Part shown: positions 35,701-42,508 of the stretch, piece after piece
Layout: each line of letters starts with the position of its first letter
Position numbering within the stretch: position 1 is the stretch's first letter
Assembly (NCBI GenBank): GCA_021292165.1
Contig: CM037877.1
Coordinates: forward strand, 84,785,691 to 84,849,690
Length of the DNA stretch: 64,000 nucleotides
From: Shinisaurus crocodilurus
Lineage: Eukaryota; Chordata; Lepidosauria; Squamata; Shinisauridae
Direction: 5' to 3'
Translations under genes and position numbers: made by a program
The notes under the pieces: model-generated
What the model was told of the DNA's origin: nothing
The model's database searches: none
What the model saw: only the letters and a program-made list of their open reading frames with translations

Positions 35701-36419
35701 ATGTTGGAATGAACTTCTCAGACCCTCACTCTTACAATATTTGCTATGCCATTTGGATACCTTTCAGATTAGTCACTGAGAAACAAAGAGCATCCATCCT
35801 CCCCATTAATAGTTGTTACTGTGTCTTTTCATGAGCTTCACAGTAATATTGCATTGAGCTTTCAGTTATAAAATGATCAAAGTGATAGGTTTTGGTATAC
35901 CATTCCCAATTTGCGTAGTTGGAAGCCAGACTTGTTTTTTAAAAAATGCTTAAGATGTGAAGTAACCTATGGTTTGGGGGAGGAGGGTAGAAATATTATT
36001 TATAATCAGCTATAATATAAGAAGTGCTGGATTTTGATTTTTCTCTGATTACTACTACTTCTTCTTTTTGAAGACGGCATGTGTTCTACCTTCAGCACCA
36101 CTTAAAGAACAAATTTCCACATCCATGCATCTGGTCAACAGCTGCAGACAATACTGATGGAACATTGAATAACTCACACCCTGGTGTTGCACTTGGTCCT
36201 GTGACCCAAGCCATGGATATTGACGGCTTGATTGAATCCAACAAACAAGGCTACATTCAAGAAAGCAAACGTCTGAAACGTGCTCCTATGCAGGACTCTG
36301 TCAGTCTGGAAGTCGAATACAGGTTCATCGATCAAGTTTTATCTACGTGTAGGGAGGCAGAGCAGGCAAGGTTTGCTGGTGCATACAGAAAATGGCTGGT
36401 TTCTTTTCTAGGTCAGTGA
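5461..36419 (+). CDS. PTAR1: PTAR1, protein prenyltransferase alpha-subunit repeat protein (exons 2-7; exon 1 missing)
   Basis: Spliced gene: join 5461-5630, 14868-14934, 26405-26509, 27751-27964, 33278-33594, 36074-36419. All introns are GT...AG and the phases join into one 405-residue frame. The family protein is the alpha-type subunit of geranylgeranyltransferase type III; it pairs with RABGGTB and prenylates FBXL2 and the SNARE YKT6 in the cytosol. Counting from the first Asp of exon 2, PFTA-type repeats with the W-x-x-R signature centre on Trp76, Trp111, Trp169, a degenerate HSGFHYRQF at 205-213, and Trp288. The repeat at 161-176 (YPSNYNAWSHRIWVL) is the textbook form. The frame has no stops or frameshifts, so the gene looks functional. 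The first ~29 residues and the start codon are expected in exon 1, which I cannot find here. About 30 residues in exon 7 exceed what I recall of the mammalian canonical form. Confidence 0.95.
6045..7012 (-). mobile_element. L2/CR1-type LINE 3' part
   Basis: Minus-strand frames at 6782-7009, 6528-6785 and 6308-6502 together give the end of a LINE ORF2 (LDYCHALYMGLPLK, NRAARLL, HLHWLPV, then FSVVAPQLWNELP). An A-rich 3'UTR runs toward 6060. At least two frameshifts; inactive. Lies in PTAR1 intron 2, antisense to the gene. Confidence 0.75.
7013..8214. other. Intron 2 sequence, no clear element
   Basis: No host exon recognised. The stretch ending about 8145 has an LTR-like end (AATAAAAGAATCTG near 8090, then GCAGGACACAACA), but I see no target duplication and no internal retroviral sequence. 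Confidence 0.3.
8215..8800 (+). mobile_element. L2/CR1-type LINE 3' end with an inserted hAT MITE
   Basis: Remnant of ORF2 C-terminus (GEGLLGG...near 8350) followed by a 3'UTR rich in T tracts, ending AACCGCCCAGAGAGC and a GAAT-repeat tail near 8800. Interrupted at 8503-8648. Confidence 0.6.
8503..8648. mobile_element. hAT MITE, 146 bp
   Basis: Ends CAGGGCTTTTTTTCTGG and CCAGAAAAAAAGCACTG are inverted repeats. Exact 8-bp target duplication GGTCTTGG at 8495-8502 and 8649-8656. Sits inside the LINE end, so it is younger than that LINE. Confidence 0.88.
9010..10214 (+). mobile_element. L2/CR1-type LINE fragment with endonuclease domain
   Basis: The frame at 9069-9407 carries the AP-endonuclease motifs LLLGDFNIH and GHTLDLVF and a WTDHYLI segment. 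Decayed frames follow at 9437-9637 and 9893-10087 (an RPVSNL-like reverse transcriptase start near 9950). It then jumps to a short 3'UTR ending in AATAAATAAAATAAC near 10214; most of the reverse transcriptase is deleted. Multiple stops. Confidence 0.75.
10739..11105. mobile_element. Foldback DNA element, ~367 bp
   Basis: Arms of about 125 bp pair 10739-10865 with 10980-11105: ACATGTGACTTTAATC at the left and GATTAAAGTCACATGT at the right. The spacer holds a smaller hairpin, AAAGGTCCCATTTG...CAGTGGGACCTTTT. No coding capacity. Confidence 0.75.
11318..11390. mobile_element. Palindromic MITE fragment (CCTTCCCCAACCTGGTG family)
   Basis: Half element ending GGAGGGCACCAGGTTGGGGAAGGCTGG; shares the family's GTCCAACATGTCTGGAGGGC part. 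Confidence 0.65.
11641..11734. mobile_element. Palindromic MITE fragment (CCTTCCCCAACCTGGTG family)
   Basis: Contains CATGCTGGCTGGGGCTGATGG and ends GGAGGGCACCAGGTGGAGGAAGGCTGC. Confidence 0.65.
11740..14000. other. Intron 2 sequence, no gene
   Basis: Unique-looking intron with a small foldback repeat at 12310-12400. A pyrimidine-rich tract at 12840-13060 gives long but meaningless frames. No splice-bounded exon recognised. Confidence 0.5.
14005..14140 (-). mobile_element. Degraded tRNA-derived SINE
   Basis: Retains the order TATTCCACCCTTCC ... AACCCCATGAGATAGGCTAAGCTG of the minus-strand SINE copies at 15978 and 25071, with many changes. Confidence 0.4.
14429..14723. mobile_element. hAT-type MITE
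   Basis: Ends CAGGGGTGGGTAA and the complement of CTGGGGTGGGAAA; flanked by GTTTAAAC (14421-14428) and GTTTAAGA (14724-14731), a decayed 8-bp duplication. Inside are two ~70-bp inverted arms around GCTTAGATGGACAAAT. Lies about 145 bp upstream of PTAR1 exon 3. Confidence 0.65.
14868..14934 (+). CDS. PTAR1: PTAR1 exon 3
   Basis: Only 67 nt, too short for an ORF scan. Acceptor TTTTTAG, donor GTATGT. AG completes the Glu codon, followed by 21 codons that include the first PFTA helix (LLLNPDFTTAWNV). The exon ends with AG of the Arg codon at W+3. Confidence 0.93.
15978..16215 (-). mobile_element. tRNA-derived SINE
   Basis: On the minus strand: GAGCCAGTGTGGCGTAGTGG (A-box), GGTTCTAGTCCC (B-box), then GTGACTTTGGGCCAGTCACT, ACAGGGTTGTTGTGAGGAT and a TATAAATATAATAAATAAAT tail. 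Squamate-type SINE; copies at 25071, 47411 and 48200. Confidence 0.8.
16220..17550. other. Intron 3 sequence, no gene
   Basis: Mostly unique. Holds a short foldback repeat at 16560-16625 and a 40-bp tandem duplication (TTTACTTATTTACAGGTAGAG, about 17105-17175). No exon seen. Confidence 0.5.
17550..18010 (-). mobile_element. L2/CR1-type LINE 3' end
   Basis: An A-rich 3'UTR (17640-17800) followed on the minus strand by the GGCATTCCATAACCGGGGTGCC region that encodes the WNALP-type end of ORF2 in sibling copies. Ends at a duplicated GGGGTACATGTAAGAATC next to an L1 remnant. Confidence 0.6.
18010..18620 (-). pseudogene. L1 ORF1 remnant (coiled coil and RRM part)
   Basis: On the minus strand, an ATG at 18539 opens MGTPKGKKGAG, then a heptad-rich stretch (EEEDIVSLLKSMSL ... 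LESKVTTLED-like) to about 18273, the trimerising coiled coil expected of L1 ORF1p. After a frameshift, the frame at 18191-18000 carries LHILGLWE ... LQGWLAEF ... IPGSMCRSKD. This matches the L1 ORF1 RRM pattern (NLRIxGLxE, then a W-L helix and R-A-H-R-like segment). The rest of the element is absent. Functionally dead. Confidence 0.6.
18692..18737. repeat. (AAT)n microsatellite
   Basis: About 15 AAT units, intron 3. Confidence 0.95.
18850..18990 (-). mobile_element. MIR-like or degraded tRNA SINE
   Basis: Order of AACATTTTGAGGTCAGTTAA, CAGTGACTTGACC, CATAGCTAGGCAGAGATGTGAACC on the + strand is that of an ancient CORE/MIR-type SINE. Low identity. Confidence 0.4.
20060..20423 (+). mobile_element. 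L2/CR1-type LINE 3' end, left part
   Basis: The frame near 20067-20390 reads FFCIASKLWNALC...LEKRYIFLIWPF, the usual ORF2 C-terminus, followed by a T-rich 3'UTR. It continues after the LTR insertion at 21177-21242 (TTTTGCAGAAAGGTGGTATAAAAAT). Confidence 0.7.
20424..21176 (-). mobile_element. Solo LTR, 753 bp
   Basis: Begins TGTGGAAAGG and ends CTCTTCACA, flanked by exact ATTTT target duplications (20419-20423 and 21177-21181). A TATA-like GGGTATAAGGAAGG on the minus strand near 20890 suggests minus orientation. The 195-codon minus-strand frame inside is not similar to anything I know and is probably chance. Splits the LINE end described above. Confidence 0.82.
21177..21242 (+). mobile_element. 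L2/CR1-type LINE 3' end, right part
   Basis: Continuation of the LINE interrupted by the solo LTR; ends with AATACTAAAAATACATAAAAT. Confidence 0.6.
22180..22290 (-). mobile_element. LINE 3'UTR fragment
   Basis: GGCTCCCTTTTGGCCATAAGG then an A-rich run with AAATATTAAAACAATTTAAA, as at 32835 and 34020. Confidence 0.5.
22865..23508 (+). mobile_element. Solo LTR A, 644 bp
   Basis: TGTGGCGTAAC...GTTGTGGCA with exact CTTGC target duplications (22860-22864 and 23509-23513). Contains TATA (GAGTATATAAGGAG near 22985) and AATAAAC poly(A) signals near 23230-23265. Same family as the inverted copy at 30204. Sense to PTAR1, in intron 3. Confidence 0.88.
24180..24655. mobile_element. Foldback MITE of the AACCATGGTTTGTT family, copy 1
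   Basis: Dense in AACCATGGTTTGTT and its complement, and in GAATTCTGGGTTGT. The same order of blocks is found at 56457-57040 (for example GTTTCACCA-GCTACAGA, then CATGC-AGTACTACAGTG), so this is a dispersed element rather than simple sequence. Confidence 0.7.
25050..25107. repeat. (TGC)n(TTA)n compound microsatellite
   Basis: About seven TGC units directly followed by about twelve TTA units; the latter is the tail of the adjacent SINE. Confidence 0.9.
25071..25317 (-). mobile_element. tRNA-derived SINE
   Basis: Same family as 15978-16215: GAGCCAATGTGGCATAGTGG, GGTTCTAGTCCCC and GTGACTTTGGGCCAATCACTG on the minus strand; tail TAATAATAA. Confidence 0.8.
25341..25530. mobile_element. Palindromic MITE interrupted by half of a second MITE family
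   Basis: Outer ends CAGCCTTCCCCAACCTGGTG and GGGCACAAGGTTGGGGATGGC belong to one family. Positions 25432-25500 (GGCATGCTGGGAGTTGTAGG...GGTTGGAGAACACTG) belong to the CAGTGTTCTCCAACC hAT family. Confidence 0.65.
26184..26288. mobile_element. Strong hairpin MITE
   Basis: Stem AATCCTACGCATGTTTAGAC... (26187-26213) against GTCTAAACATGTATAGGATT (26257-26284), loop containing ACAACTCCCAGCATTT. Intron 3, about 120 bp upstream of exon 4. Confidence 0.7.
26405..26509 (+). CDS. PTAR1: PTAR1 exon 4
   Basis: 105 nt, preceded by a long T-rich tract and GCAG, donor GTTTGT. G completes Arg79; 34 codons follow (KELILSGTLNP ... FPKSPETWIH), and the exon ends with AG of Arg114. Carries the second PFTA repeat. 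A downstream ORF read-through into intron 4 is not coding. Confidence 0.93.
27165..27412. mobile_element. Foldback element in intron 4
   Basis: GACAATCAAATCCTGGCTTA...GCACAGGCTTTGTGCAT at the left pairs with GCACAAAGCTTGTGCATACC...GATATGGTTGTC at the right. Also contains GCAGCAAAAGGG in the spacer. Confidence 0.65.
27751..27964 (+). CDS. PTAR1: PTAR1 exon 5
   Basis: 214 nt, acceptor AACCAG, donor GTATGG. Begins with A of Arg114, then RWVLQQL, a variable linker (residues about 124-142), and the best PFTA repeat, YPSNYNAWSHRIWVL. Ends in phase 0 after ...LSTK. The donor is followed 34 bp later by one arm of an inverted duplication. Confidence 0.94.
27999..28173 (+). repeat. Inverted duplication, left arm
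   Basis: 175 bp, nearly identical to the reverse complement of 29610-29785 (for example GAGTTGGACCAATCATTTTT here and its complement there). Starts 34 bp after the exon 5 donor. Confidence 0.9.
28176..29607. other. Spacer of the inverted duplication
   Basis: Unique-looking sequence with a ~35-bp tandem duplication (CTTGGTGCCTTTTTTTATTATGCAGGCCC, about 28768-28830) and a poly-G tract near 29150. No exon recognised. Confidence 0.5.
29610..29785 (-). repeat. Inverted duplication, right arm
   Basis: Reverse-complement copy of 27999-28173. Confidence 0.9.
29961..30063. mobile_element. Palindromic MITE fragment
   Basis: CCTTCCCCAACCTAGCGTCC, GTGTTGGACTATAACTCCC and CCAGCATGGCTCC of the CCTTCCCCAACCTGGTG family. 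Confidence 0.65.
30151..30189. repeat. (AG)n microsatellite
   Basis: About 19 AG units, intron 5. Confidence 0.95.
30204..30820 (-). mobile_element. Solo LTR B, 617 bp, same family as 22865
   Basis: On the minus strand it starts TGTGGCGTAACTCC and ends GTCGTCGCA. Exact CAGCC target duplications at 30199-30203 and 30821-30825. Aligns along its length with solo LTR A but in inverse orientation; TATA (GAGTATATAAGGAG) conserved. Intron 5, antisense to PTAR1. Confidence 0.88.
30821..31090. mobile_element. Cluster of palindromic MITE units
   Basis: At least two partial copies of the CCTTCCCCAACCTGGTGCC / ACTACAACTCCCATCA palindrome in tandem (30821-30965 and 30985-31085). Confidence 0.65.
31552..31676 (+). 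repeat. Dispersed repeat, copy 1 (AACTTGGGTTCTTTCTTG)
   Basis: About 120 bp with high identity to 35222-35340 in direct orientation, including GACTAACCCCAGTTAGGG and GTGCTGGCGTAATGC. Confidence 0.75.
32110..32530 (-). mobile_element. L2/CR1-type LINE 3' end
   Basis: A-rich 3'UTR, then on the minus strand the segment equivalent to the ORF2 end (GGAGTTCCAGAAGTGGGAGC / AAAGGCCCTCCAGC). Decayed. Confidence 0.6.
32704..32730. repeat. (TG)n microsatellite
   Basis: About 13 TG units. Confidence 0.95.
32835..33085 (-). mobile_element. LINE 3' end
   Basis: TATTCACCGCCCATCAGCC, CCCTGGGCGGTTTACAA, then A-rich sequence and ATCTTCACCTGGCACC. Ends about 190 bp before PTAR1 exon 6. Confidence 0.6.
33278..33594 (+). 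CDS. PTAR1: PTAR1 exon 6
   Basis: 317 nt, acceptor TTTTCAG, donor GTAAGG. Starts ILLDELSSTKHW, includes the degenerate fourth repeat (DHSGFHYRQFLLKSL). It then has an acidic, poorly conserved linker of about 50 residues, and ends in the fifth repeat (YPGHETLWCH plus AG of Arg291). The open frame upstream of 33278 is intron. Confidence 0.94.
33618..33785 (-). mobile_element. tRNA-derived SINE, second family
   Basis: Minus strand: TTAGTGGTAGAGCACCTGC (A-box) and GGTTCAATCCC (B-box), then CTGGAGAGCTGCTGCCAG and a GGTCTGACTCAG end. Second copy at 59990. Begins 24 bp after the exon 6 donor. Confidence 0.75.
34020..34320 (-). mobile_element. LINE 3' end
   Basis: AGAACCCACTTTTGGCTAAATG, A-rich tract, then GGACTGCCTTGACTTGAC; same layout as the other minus-strand LINE ends. 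Confidence 0.5.
34395..34757. mobile_element. Foldback element, ~360 bp
   Basis: GAGCAGAAGGCAGGC near 34410 pairs with GCTGCCTTCTGCTC near 34720; TGTGTCTTACTGGGTAGCAG near 34497 pairs with CTGTAGCCCAGTAAGACACA near 34605. Confidence 0.7.
35070..35400. mobile_element. Foldback element with dispersed repeat copy 2
   Basis: Outer blocks CTCTTAACCATGGTTAAAA and ATCTTAACTATGGTTGAGAG are inverted. Holds the direct repeat at 35222-35340 that matches 31552-31676. Confidence 0.55.
36074..36419 (+). CDS. PTAR1: PTAR1 exon 7 (terminal coding exon)
   Basis: Acceptor TTTGAAG, stop TGA at 36417-36419. A of Arg291 is followed by RHVFYLQHHL, a ~30-residue stretch of low complexity (KNKFPHPC...GPVTQ), then AMDIDGL, a basic ESKRLKR cluster, and the conserved C-terminus FIDQVLSTCREAEQARFAGAYRKWL. 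The low-complexity stretch is longer than I recall for mammals; it may be lineage-specific or isoform-specific. Confidence 0.94.
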
Positions 36420-36705
36420 AGAAGGAATTTTTAAAAAAACCCTGCAGGGTCCCTTGTTTAGTGCAATATTCTTTTTTCAAACACAGGTGCACATAATGGC
36501 ACCTGCCACTTTTCAACCCTTCATTGTTACTATCAGTGCTAAAGTTCATTTGACGATGATGGCTTTAGTTTAACTTATATTTTTAAAAGCACCCTGGTGT
36601 TAATCATTTGAAGTTTTTTTCCCTTTATTTCTGCATCTCTATAGGGTAACTCCAGTATCACAAACTCCTTAATTCTAGTAGAAACTAAACTATTTTTTCC
36701 TTAAA

Positions 36706-36751
36706 TTAAGACGAATAATTTAATTCGTCTTAATAATTTAAGACGAATTAA
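36706..36751 (+). other. A-B-A inverted-repeat hairpin array in the 3'UTR
   Basis: TTAAGACGAAT at 36706-36716, its exact complement at 36723-36733, and the first unit again at 36738-36748. The second and third arms extend to a 14-bp perfect stem with a 4-nt loop (36720-36751). The two possible hairpins exclude each other. Confidence 0.6.
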
Positions 36752-39700
36752 GCAAGTTTTAAAGTAGCTAATACAACTGGTGTGCCAGGAAAACAGGAAG
36801 GTGGTTCAACTGGTTGAAACAAACTTGCTTCTAAATCTCCTTTCCATAACAAATGGCATCTAACCATAGGCATTGGCCACTGAAGACTATGGATAATCAT
36901 TGGAACATCAGTGCAGACAGGGCTTTGGCCAGATTGATTTTGAGTACAAGTTTTTTCATTTTATCATTGCATTGCACCACTGCTCTGCTATAAAAGTTCA
37001 GTCTGCAGTCAGCCTGTTTCCAGTTCACATTTGAATTACTCTGATGACTTTACTATGACTTATATCTTCATTGTAGTGCCAGTTCTAATGGAGTATAGGT
37101 AATATGAAATTGCAGGAGAATTATAAAAAGATAGAACCATCTCTCATACACTTACTTTCTGTCTTTCTCTCTCACAGACACACACACGTATACATATGGT
37201 TATTATAGTTCCCCATTGCATGTCATATTTTTATTTTCATTTACTTAAGTCAGTGTTAACAACGTATATTTTCAATGTATTGTGAACACTACAGAATTAC
37301 ACAAAGCATCATAACTATGATATGCCATAGATAAAACACTACAGATATTTAGGACGAAAAGAATCAAGGGGACTGCTGGCCTTTTTGTGTGTGTTTAAAC
37401 AACAAGAATTTAAGTATTTTCCTATAGATGTTCTGTTTTCTCTCATTGAGAGTGACTGTTCTTTTCAACCTCCTCCTCGTGACTTTTCTTTTTATTTATA
37501 AATCCATCAAATGTAGACTGGGTGGAGAGACAATTAATTTTCTTGTTGTCAAGCTTTTATTCCTTATTGCTAACAGCACAGTGAAGTATGATTGATTTTG
37601 TTCTGGTATTTCGTTACTTCTGACCTACATTTGAGATTCCTAAGCCATTGTAGCAATATCATGGTGAATGTATGAGTATAGCCCATTGAATACAACTTCA
37701 GTGTGAGGCTTCAAGTGTACTCCAAAGCAGAGCCTTGTGTATGAGCAGGGTTCCACACTGATTTTAATTAAAATGGCAGCTTTGTGTGCGGCCAGTGGGA
37801 ATCTGTGTACACTAAAGTCAATTGGAAAGCCATGGCTTACATTCTACGTATGTAATGAGTCCCACAATTCAAGCCAATAATATAAGACAACACTACTAAT
37901 TACGGAGCCAATGGCTTAAATATATCACATGAGTGGACTTCCCCTTGCTCCCCTCCCCTCCGCAGCTGCCCCATACTTCCAAACCTGCTCCAGAGGGGAG
38001 AGGAGAACTGTTCCACCAGTGTTTTCCATGCTGCTGGTGGATGGTCAGGGTTGGCTACAACCCCATGAGACTGAGTGTGTGTTTGACATACACATGAAAG
38101 GACTTAAAACAAATCCTGATGGTCTGAAAATAATATGTCACTTTAAAAATGGACTCTGAAATAATAGTTTACTTGGGTTTCTTGCACCGCCCACCAGCTG
38201 GACAAATCCAGCTACTGGTGAAACGTTTCTAGTCACAATTGTTGTGCCTGTTTTTCTTGCACAAAGATGAGAGGTGTGTTCTGTTTTTTTTTCTTCTCCC
38301 TATATAAGAAAGTTGTAGGAGTAGTAGAAACATGGCCAACATCCTAAGACTTGATTCCATTGTCTGAATGGTACAGTGCAATAGGTACCGTAGTTTAAAT
38401 CCCATGCAAATATTGGAGCAATTTAATTGGCCAAAGGAAAAATATTGATGCTTAAGGGTTTCTCTGGCTCTCACGAATTTGGAAGTTGATTGGAAGATAA
38501 AGAAATGCAAGATGGCCATCTAGGAATAGGACAGTATTCATTTAATACTGTCCCAGTCTAGCTTTCTTTCAGCAGATAGATTCCTTGTAGCTGCTCCATT
38601 CCCAGAAAGTGTGAAGCTCCACACAGTTGGACTTTTAATGCACACTGTAATGTTACTTGAAATACAGGCATGATATAGACAGTGTTGACTTCACATTTGA
38701 CCTTTATGAAGATGACTTCACTTAAAATACAGTCCACTAAGCGCTGTGATCATCCATTCATTGCAATGGGATCCTGCGGTGCTTCCATGCAAGCCCCATT
38801 TAAATCAGTCAAGGATGTGCAATGGTAGATTTGCGCCATAGAGGATTTACTCCATTTGTCTCTCAGTTTTGCCATTCCTCAGGTTTATCCAGATAAATGT
38901 ACAAGGGAGAGAGGAGGAGGAGGAGGATATATATAAAATGGGGATGCAATAAAGACGGTTGGTCATGATGGGCAGAGAATTCCCTCCCTGCCTGAGCTGA
39001 ATTGATTTTATGAAAGCCTTCAAAGATAATAGTGAAACGTGACTTGAAATCCATTTTTGCTTTCTCTTTGATTTTTAAACTGAAGCCCCAGCTAGATTCC
39101 CTGGAGCTATATATAAATAGAGATAACTCTGCTTATTAAATCTGGCAGCCTTTCCATTATCATAGACATAAGGTCAAACTCTGCCCTCAAATATGCATTT
39201 GTGCCTCCCAGTGACGGCTGTAAAAATTGTGTATGCAGAAATGGGGACCAAATTCTAAGTCTGCAATCAAATAGAGAAGTATTTCTGGATTTTAAACTTG
39301 CCTCAGTAGCTTGCAAAATATAGGGGAGATTCTATAGGGGAGATTCTTAAGGGGTTTAAAGGGATATAAACAGAACGAGAGTGGCTGAGAAATAGTGTAT
39401 TTTTAAAAGATTCATAGAAATGACTGATTAACAGTTTCAATTCCAATGAAAAAGCAAATAAATCCTCTCTCTTGCCTTTTCTGCAGCTGAGTTCTTGCAG
39501 TGTTGGGTACCTAAAAATAAAGATACCATTGAAGCAAAGTGAAAATTAAGATAAATTAGCATGGTTCGTAGCAAAAAAATATATACGGTAGTGTCTCCTC
39601 TAAAATTTAAAGCGTTTTTTAGACATACCGTACAGTAAATAAAAGCAATTTTTTAAAAATTATGTTTTTATAGTTATACTTTGAATGGCTTGTGTAAAAA

Positions 39701-40705
39701 GCTGTCTGAGATCTTTCCTTAGTAATGTATTTTCTAGTATGAAGATTTGTGCCATTGTGTAACTGGGAACTCACAAGTTGTGAACACTTATTTAATTTGA
39801 CTGGTTTCTTTGAGGGCCCAGACTGGGAAATAGCGATGTAAGCAGCAGTCACACATTTATTTAACTGTGCCTCTGGGCACTGGTGATTACCATATATTAT
39901 GTGGGAATATCTTCTAGTTTTCGCAGAGTTTGCAGACAGCGGTTGCAATAACAGTCTGTTAAGACTTATGGTTAAGGTGAAAAAGGAAACTAAAAATCTA
40001 AGGCTTTCTCCAAAGTAGAAAAAACATACATATCTTCTGCTGCTGGAGACAAAACAACACTTCATTCCAGATGAAAGAGAAAGGAAAAAAGGAGCAGGAG
40101 TGGTCAAGATATAAGAGGGTAGAGAAGAGCAATTAATCAATTGGAGAAAGCAGATTAACCCCTTATTTGCCAGAGAGTGTCATTCAAGAAAGACACACAT
40201 TACCTTATCACCTCCCACTGGCCCAAGCAATTAACTAACAAGCATTGTTGCCCACTCCCAACACATTAAAAGTCACCTAGCACAACTTTGCAGTGCTAAG
40301 TAATGCTGTATTGAATATTTAGCATGTCAGAGGTCAAGTTATTCAAACTTAATAATTCAACCAGGGCATTACACCTGACCACCTTTCAGCGCCAAGCTCT
40401 TGTTCATTCTTCCGGTTCTTTGAGTTAATACAGATATGACATCAAAAATCCTTGAGCACTAAACTGCATGTGTGTTTTTAAGAATACCGAGAGTGTTAGG
40501 TCTACTCTTTTCTGCACTGTATATTGCATATGAACAAATGCAACAGTCTTGTTTTTTCTTTGTACACTTGATAAGAACTTGCAGTGGCACCTTTTTGGTG
40601 TATATGAATTGCAGATATTTGTGGATATCCCATGACACTTCAAAAATAAGAATCGTATTTAACAGTATTAAACAATGAGGTCAACATAAGCAAACAACTA
40701 TTAAA

Positions 40706-40762
40706 TAATGCATAATGTTATCTACAGTAATGTGCACATTGACTAGTGCTGATTCAGCAATT
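40706..40762 (+). repeat. 57-bp exact direct repeat, copy 1
   Basis: Identical to 42452-42508 in all 57 positions. AT-rich, containing TGTGCACATTGACTAG. Neither copy looks like a known element end. Confidence 0.8.
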
Positions 40763-42451
40763 GACTTTTCATCTCAATGAAATAAAACAGATGCTGAAAA
40801 AATATTTTAGCTCACTGATAAAAACAGGCTATATGTACAAGATGGTTATTGGGACACTGTTTCTTATAAAATGTTTGCATCTGCACTAGCCCTTTATATC
40901 AGTTTTAGCACAATATTGCCATGGAATGTTTGTACTATGGTAAATACTATGTTGAACCATATTCCTCTTTTTTTCTTTTTGTTTTGTTTTTAATTCTGTT
41001 TTTTTAAATAATGAAAAGCACCCCTGTGAGCACTTTTTGCTAGAGGATATATCTATTTGTCTTCACGGAGAGAAACATGGGTTGTGCAGCTTGGTCACCC
41101 CTCTGATGATTTTTCCCTAGTAAAGGTTATGGTATAGGATTTTTTCTCCCTTTGCTTTAAGTTAAGCTGGGGGAGGGAGACCACAAAAGGACCAGAGCAG
41201 ATACTTTTGCCATTGCAAACAATACAGATATAAACACTAAAATTCAACACAGGAATAGATTGAGCTGTGGTGATGTTGATGTTAATGTGGTGCATGTAAA
41301 TATAATCTACACCAGTGGAAGCAATTTTATTTGTGTTTATTTGGGTTTGTGACAGTCATTAATCTGTTTCTCCCTTCTGATTACAACAATTGGCAGAGTG
41401 TTTATATTTTATTATTTAAGTACGGTTTTGTTTTATTATGCAAAAGTTAAATAATCCACACATAATTTATTATTAGTTGCATTGTTACCGTAGCAGACTT
41501 ATGTATGTATAAGAAGAAACCATAGTGATACCGTGATCCTGTTAGTCTCTCCCTTATACCTTAAATCTGATTCAGACTTTGCATCTCTCTCTCTCTCATG
41601 GTGTGTTACGTAATTAGAATATTAAGTGCATAATATGATTGACTTTTCCTTGGTCTACCCTTTTTTGAAATAATGCAATTTGTAACCATTCTAAATAAAT
41701 ATTGTCTGCCAGTATCAGGAAATGGCTGTACAGCCAAATCAAATAAGCAGTTTTTGAAGGTGCTCTGTGGCTTCTATTGAGAGTAGTACTAAGTACTGTT
41801 TTTGGATAACCAAAAAATAAAATTTAAAAAATGTGCTTTTAGTTCCATTCCAAACTATAATGCTTTTTGCAAAATACTCAAGTGAACCCAAGTTTTCACT
41901 ATCTTCTCTAATGCCGAAAATTAGACTGTCAGCTTGTATTTGCTCTAGACATCTCAAGATCAACAGAGTGAAAGATGGATGTGACTTTTAAAAGCACCTT
42001 AGACACGTTCACCTCCACTGACAGCACTTCTGTGGAAATTAAGACACTTTGGATATTATATATAAGGTGGAGGAAACCCACTACTCTGCAACATGCTTTA
42101 AATGCAGCTTTTGGTGGAAGACAAAGCCAGTGTGTGTGGATGGACAATCTCTCTCCCTCTCATTGTGTGGTGTCCTAAATAGTTTTCTCTGTGAAGAGTG
42201 TAGTGTAACAACAGGGGAAGTGGTCTTTTACAGATAACACTATTTCCCAAAAACCAAGATAAGGCCGTGTCTTCAGATGAGACAGATGCAACTGCTTTTA
42301 TCAAGAACCTCAAGCTCGGGGTTTGAAAAGCAAGAACTGTATCAGTTAAGCCAATCTGATTTCTTAAGAAAACAAATGTTTCCAGCAGTTTTAGAAGTCA
42401 GAAAGCTCTCCAGTGCCTGGACTCCATTCTACCATTTCCACAAACTGAGCA

Positions 42452-42508
42452 TAATGCATAATGTTATCTACAGTAATGTGCACATTGACTAGTGCTGATT
42501 CAGCAATT
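42452..42508 (+). repeat. 57-bp exact direct repeat, copy 2
   Basis: Second copy of the 57-bp unit, 1.75 kb downstream of the first. The segment just before it (about 41960-42450) is a possible inserted or duplicated piece with Cys-pair codons in one frame. Confidence 0.8.
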
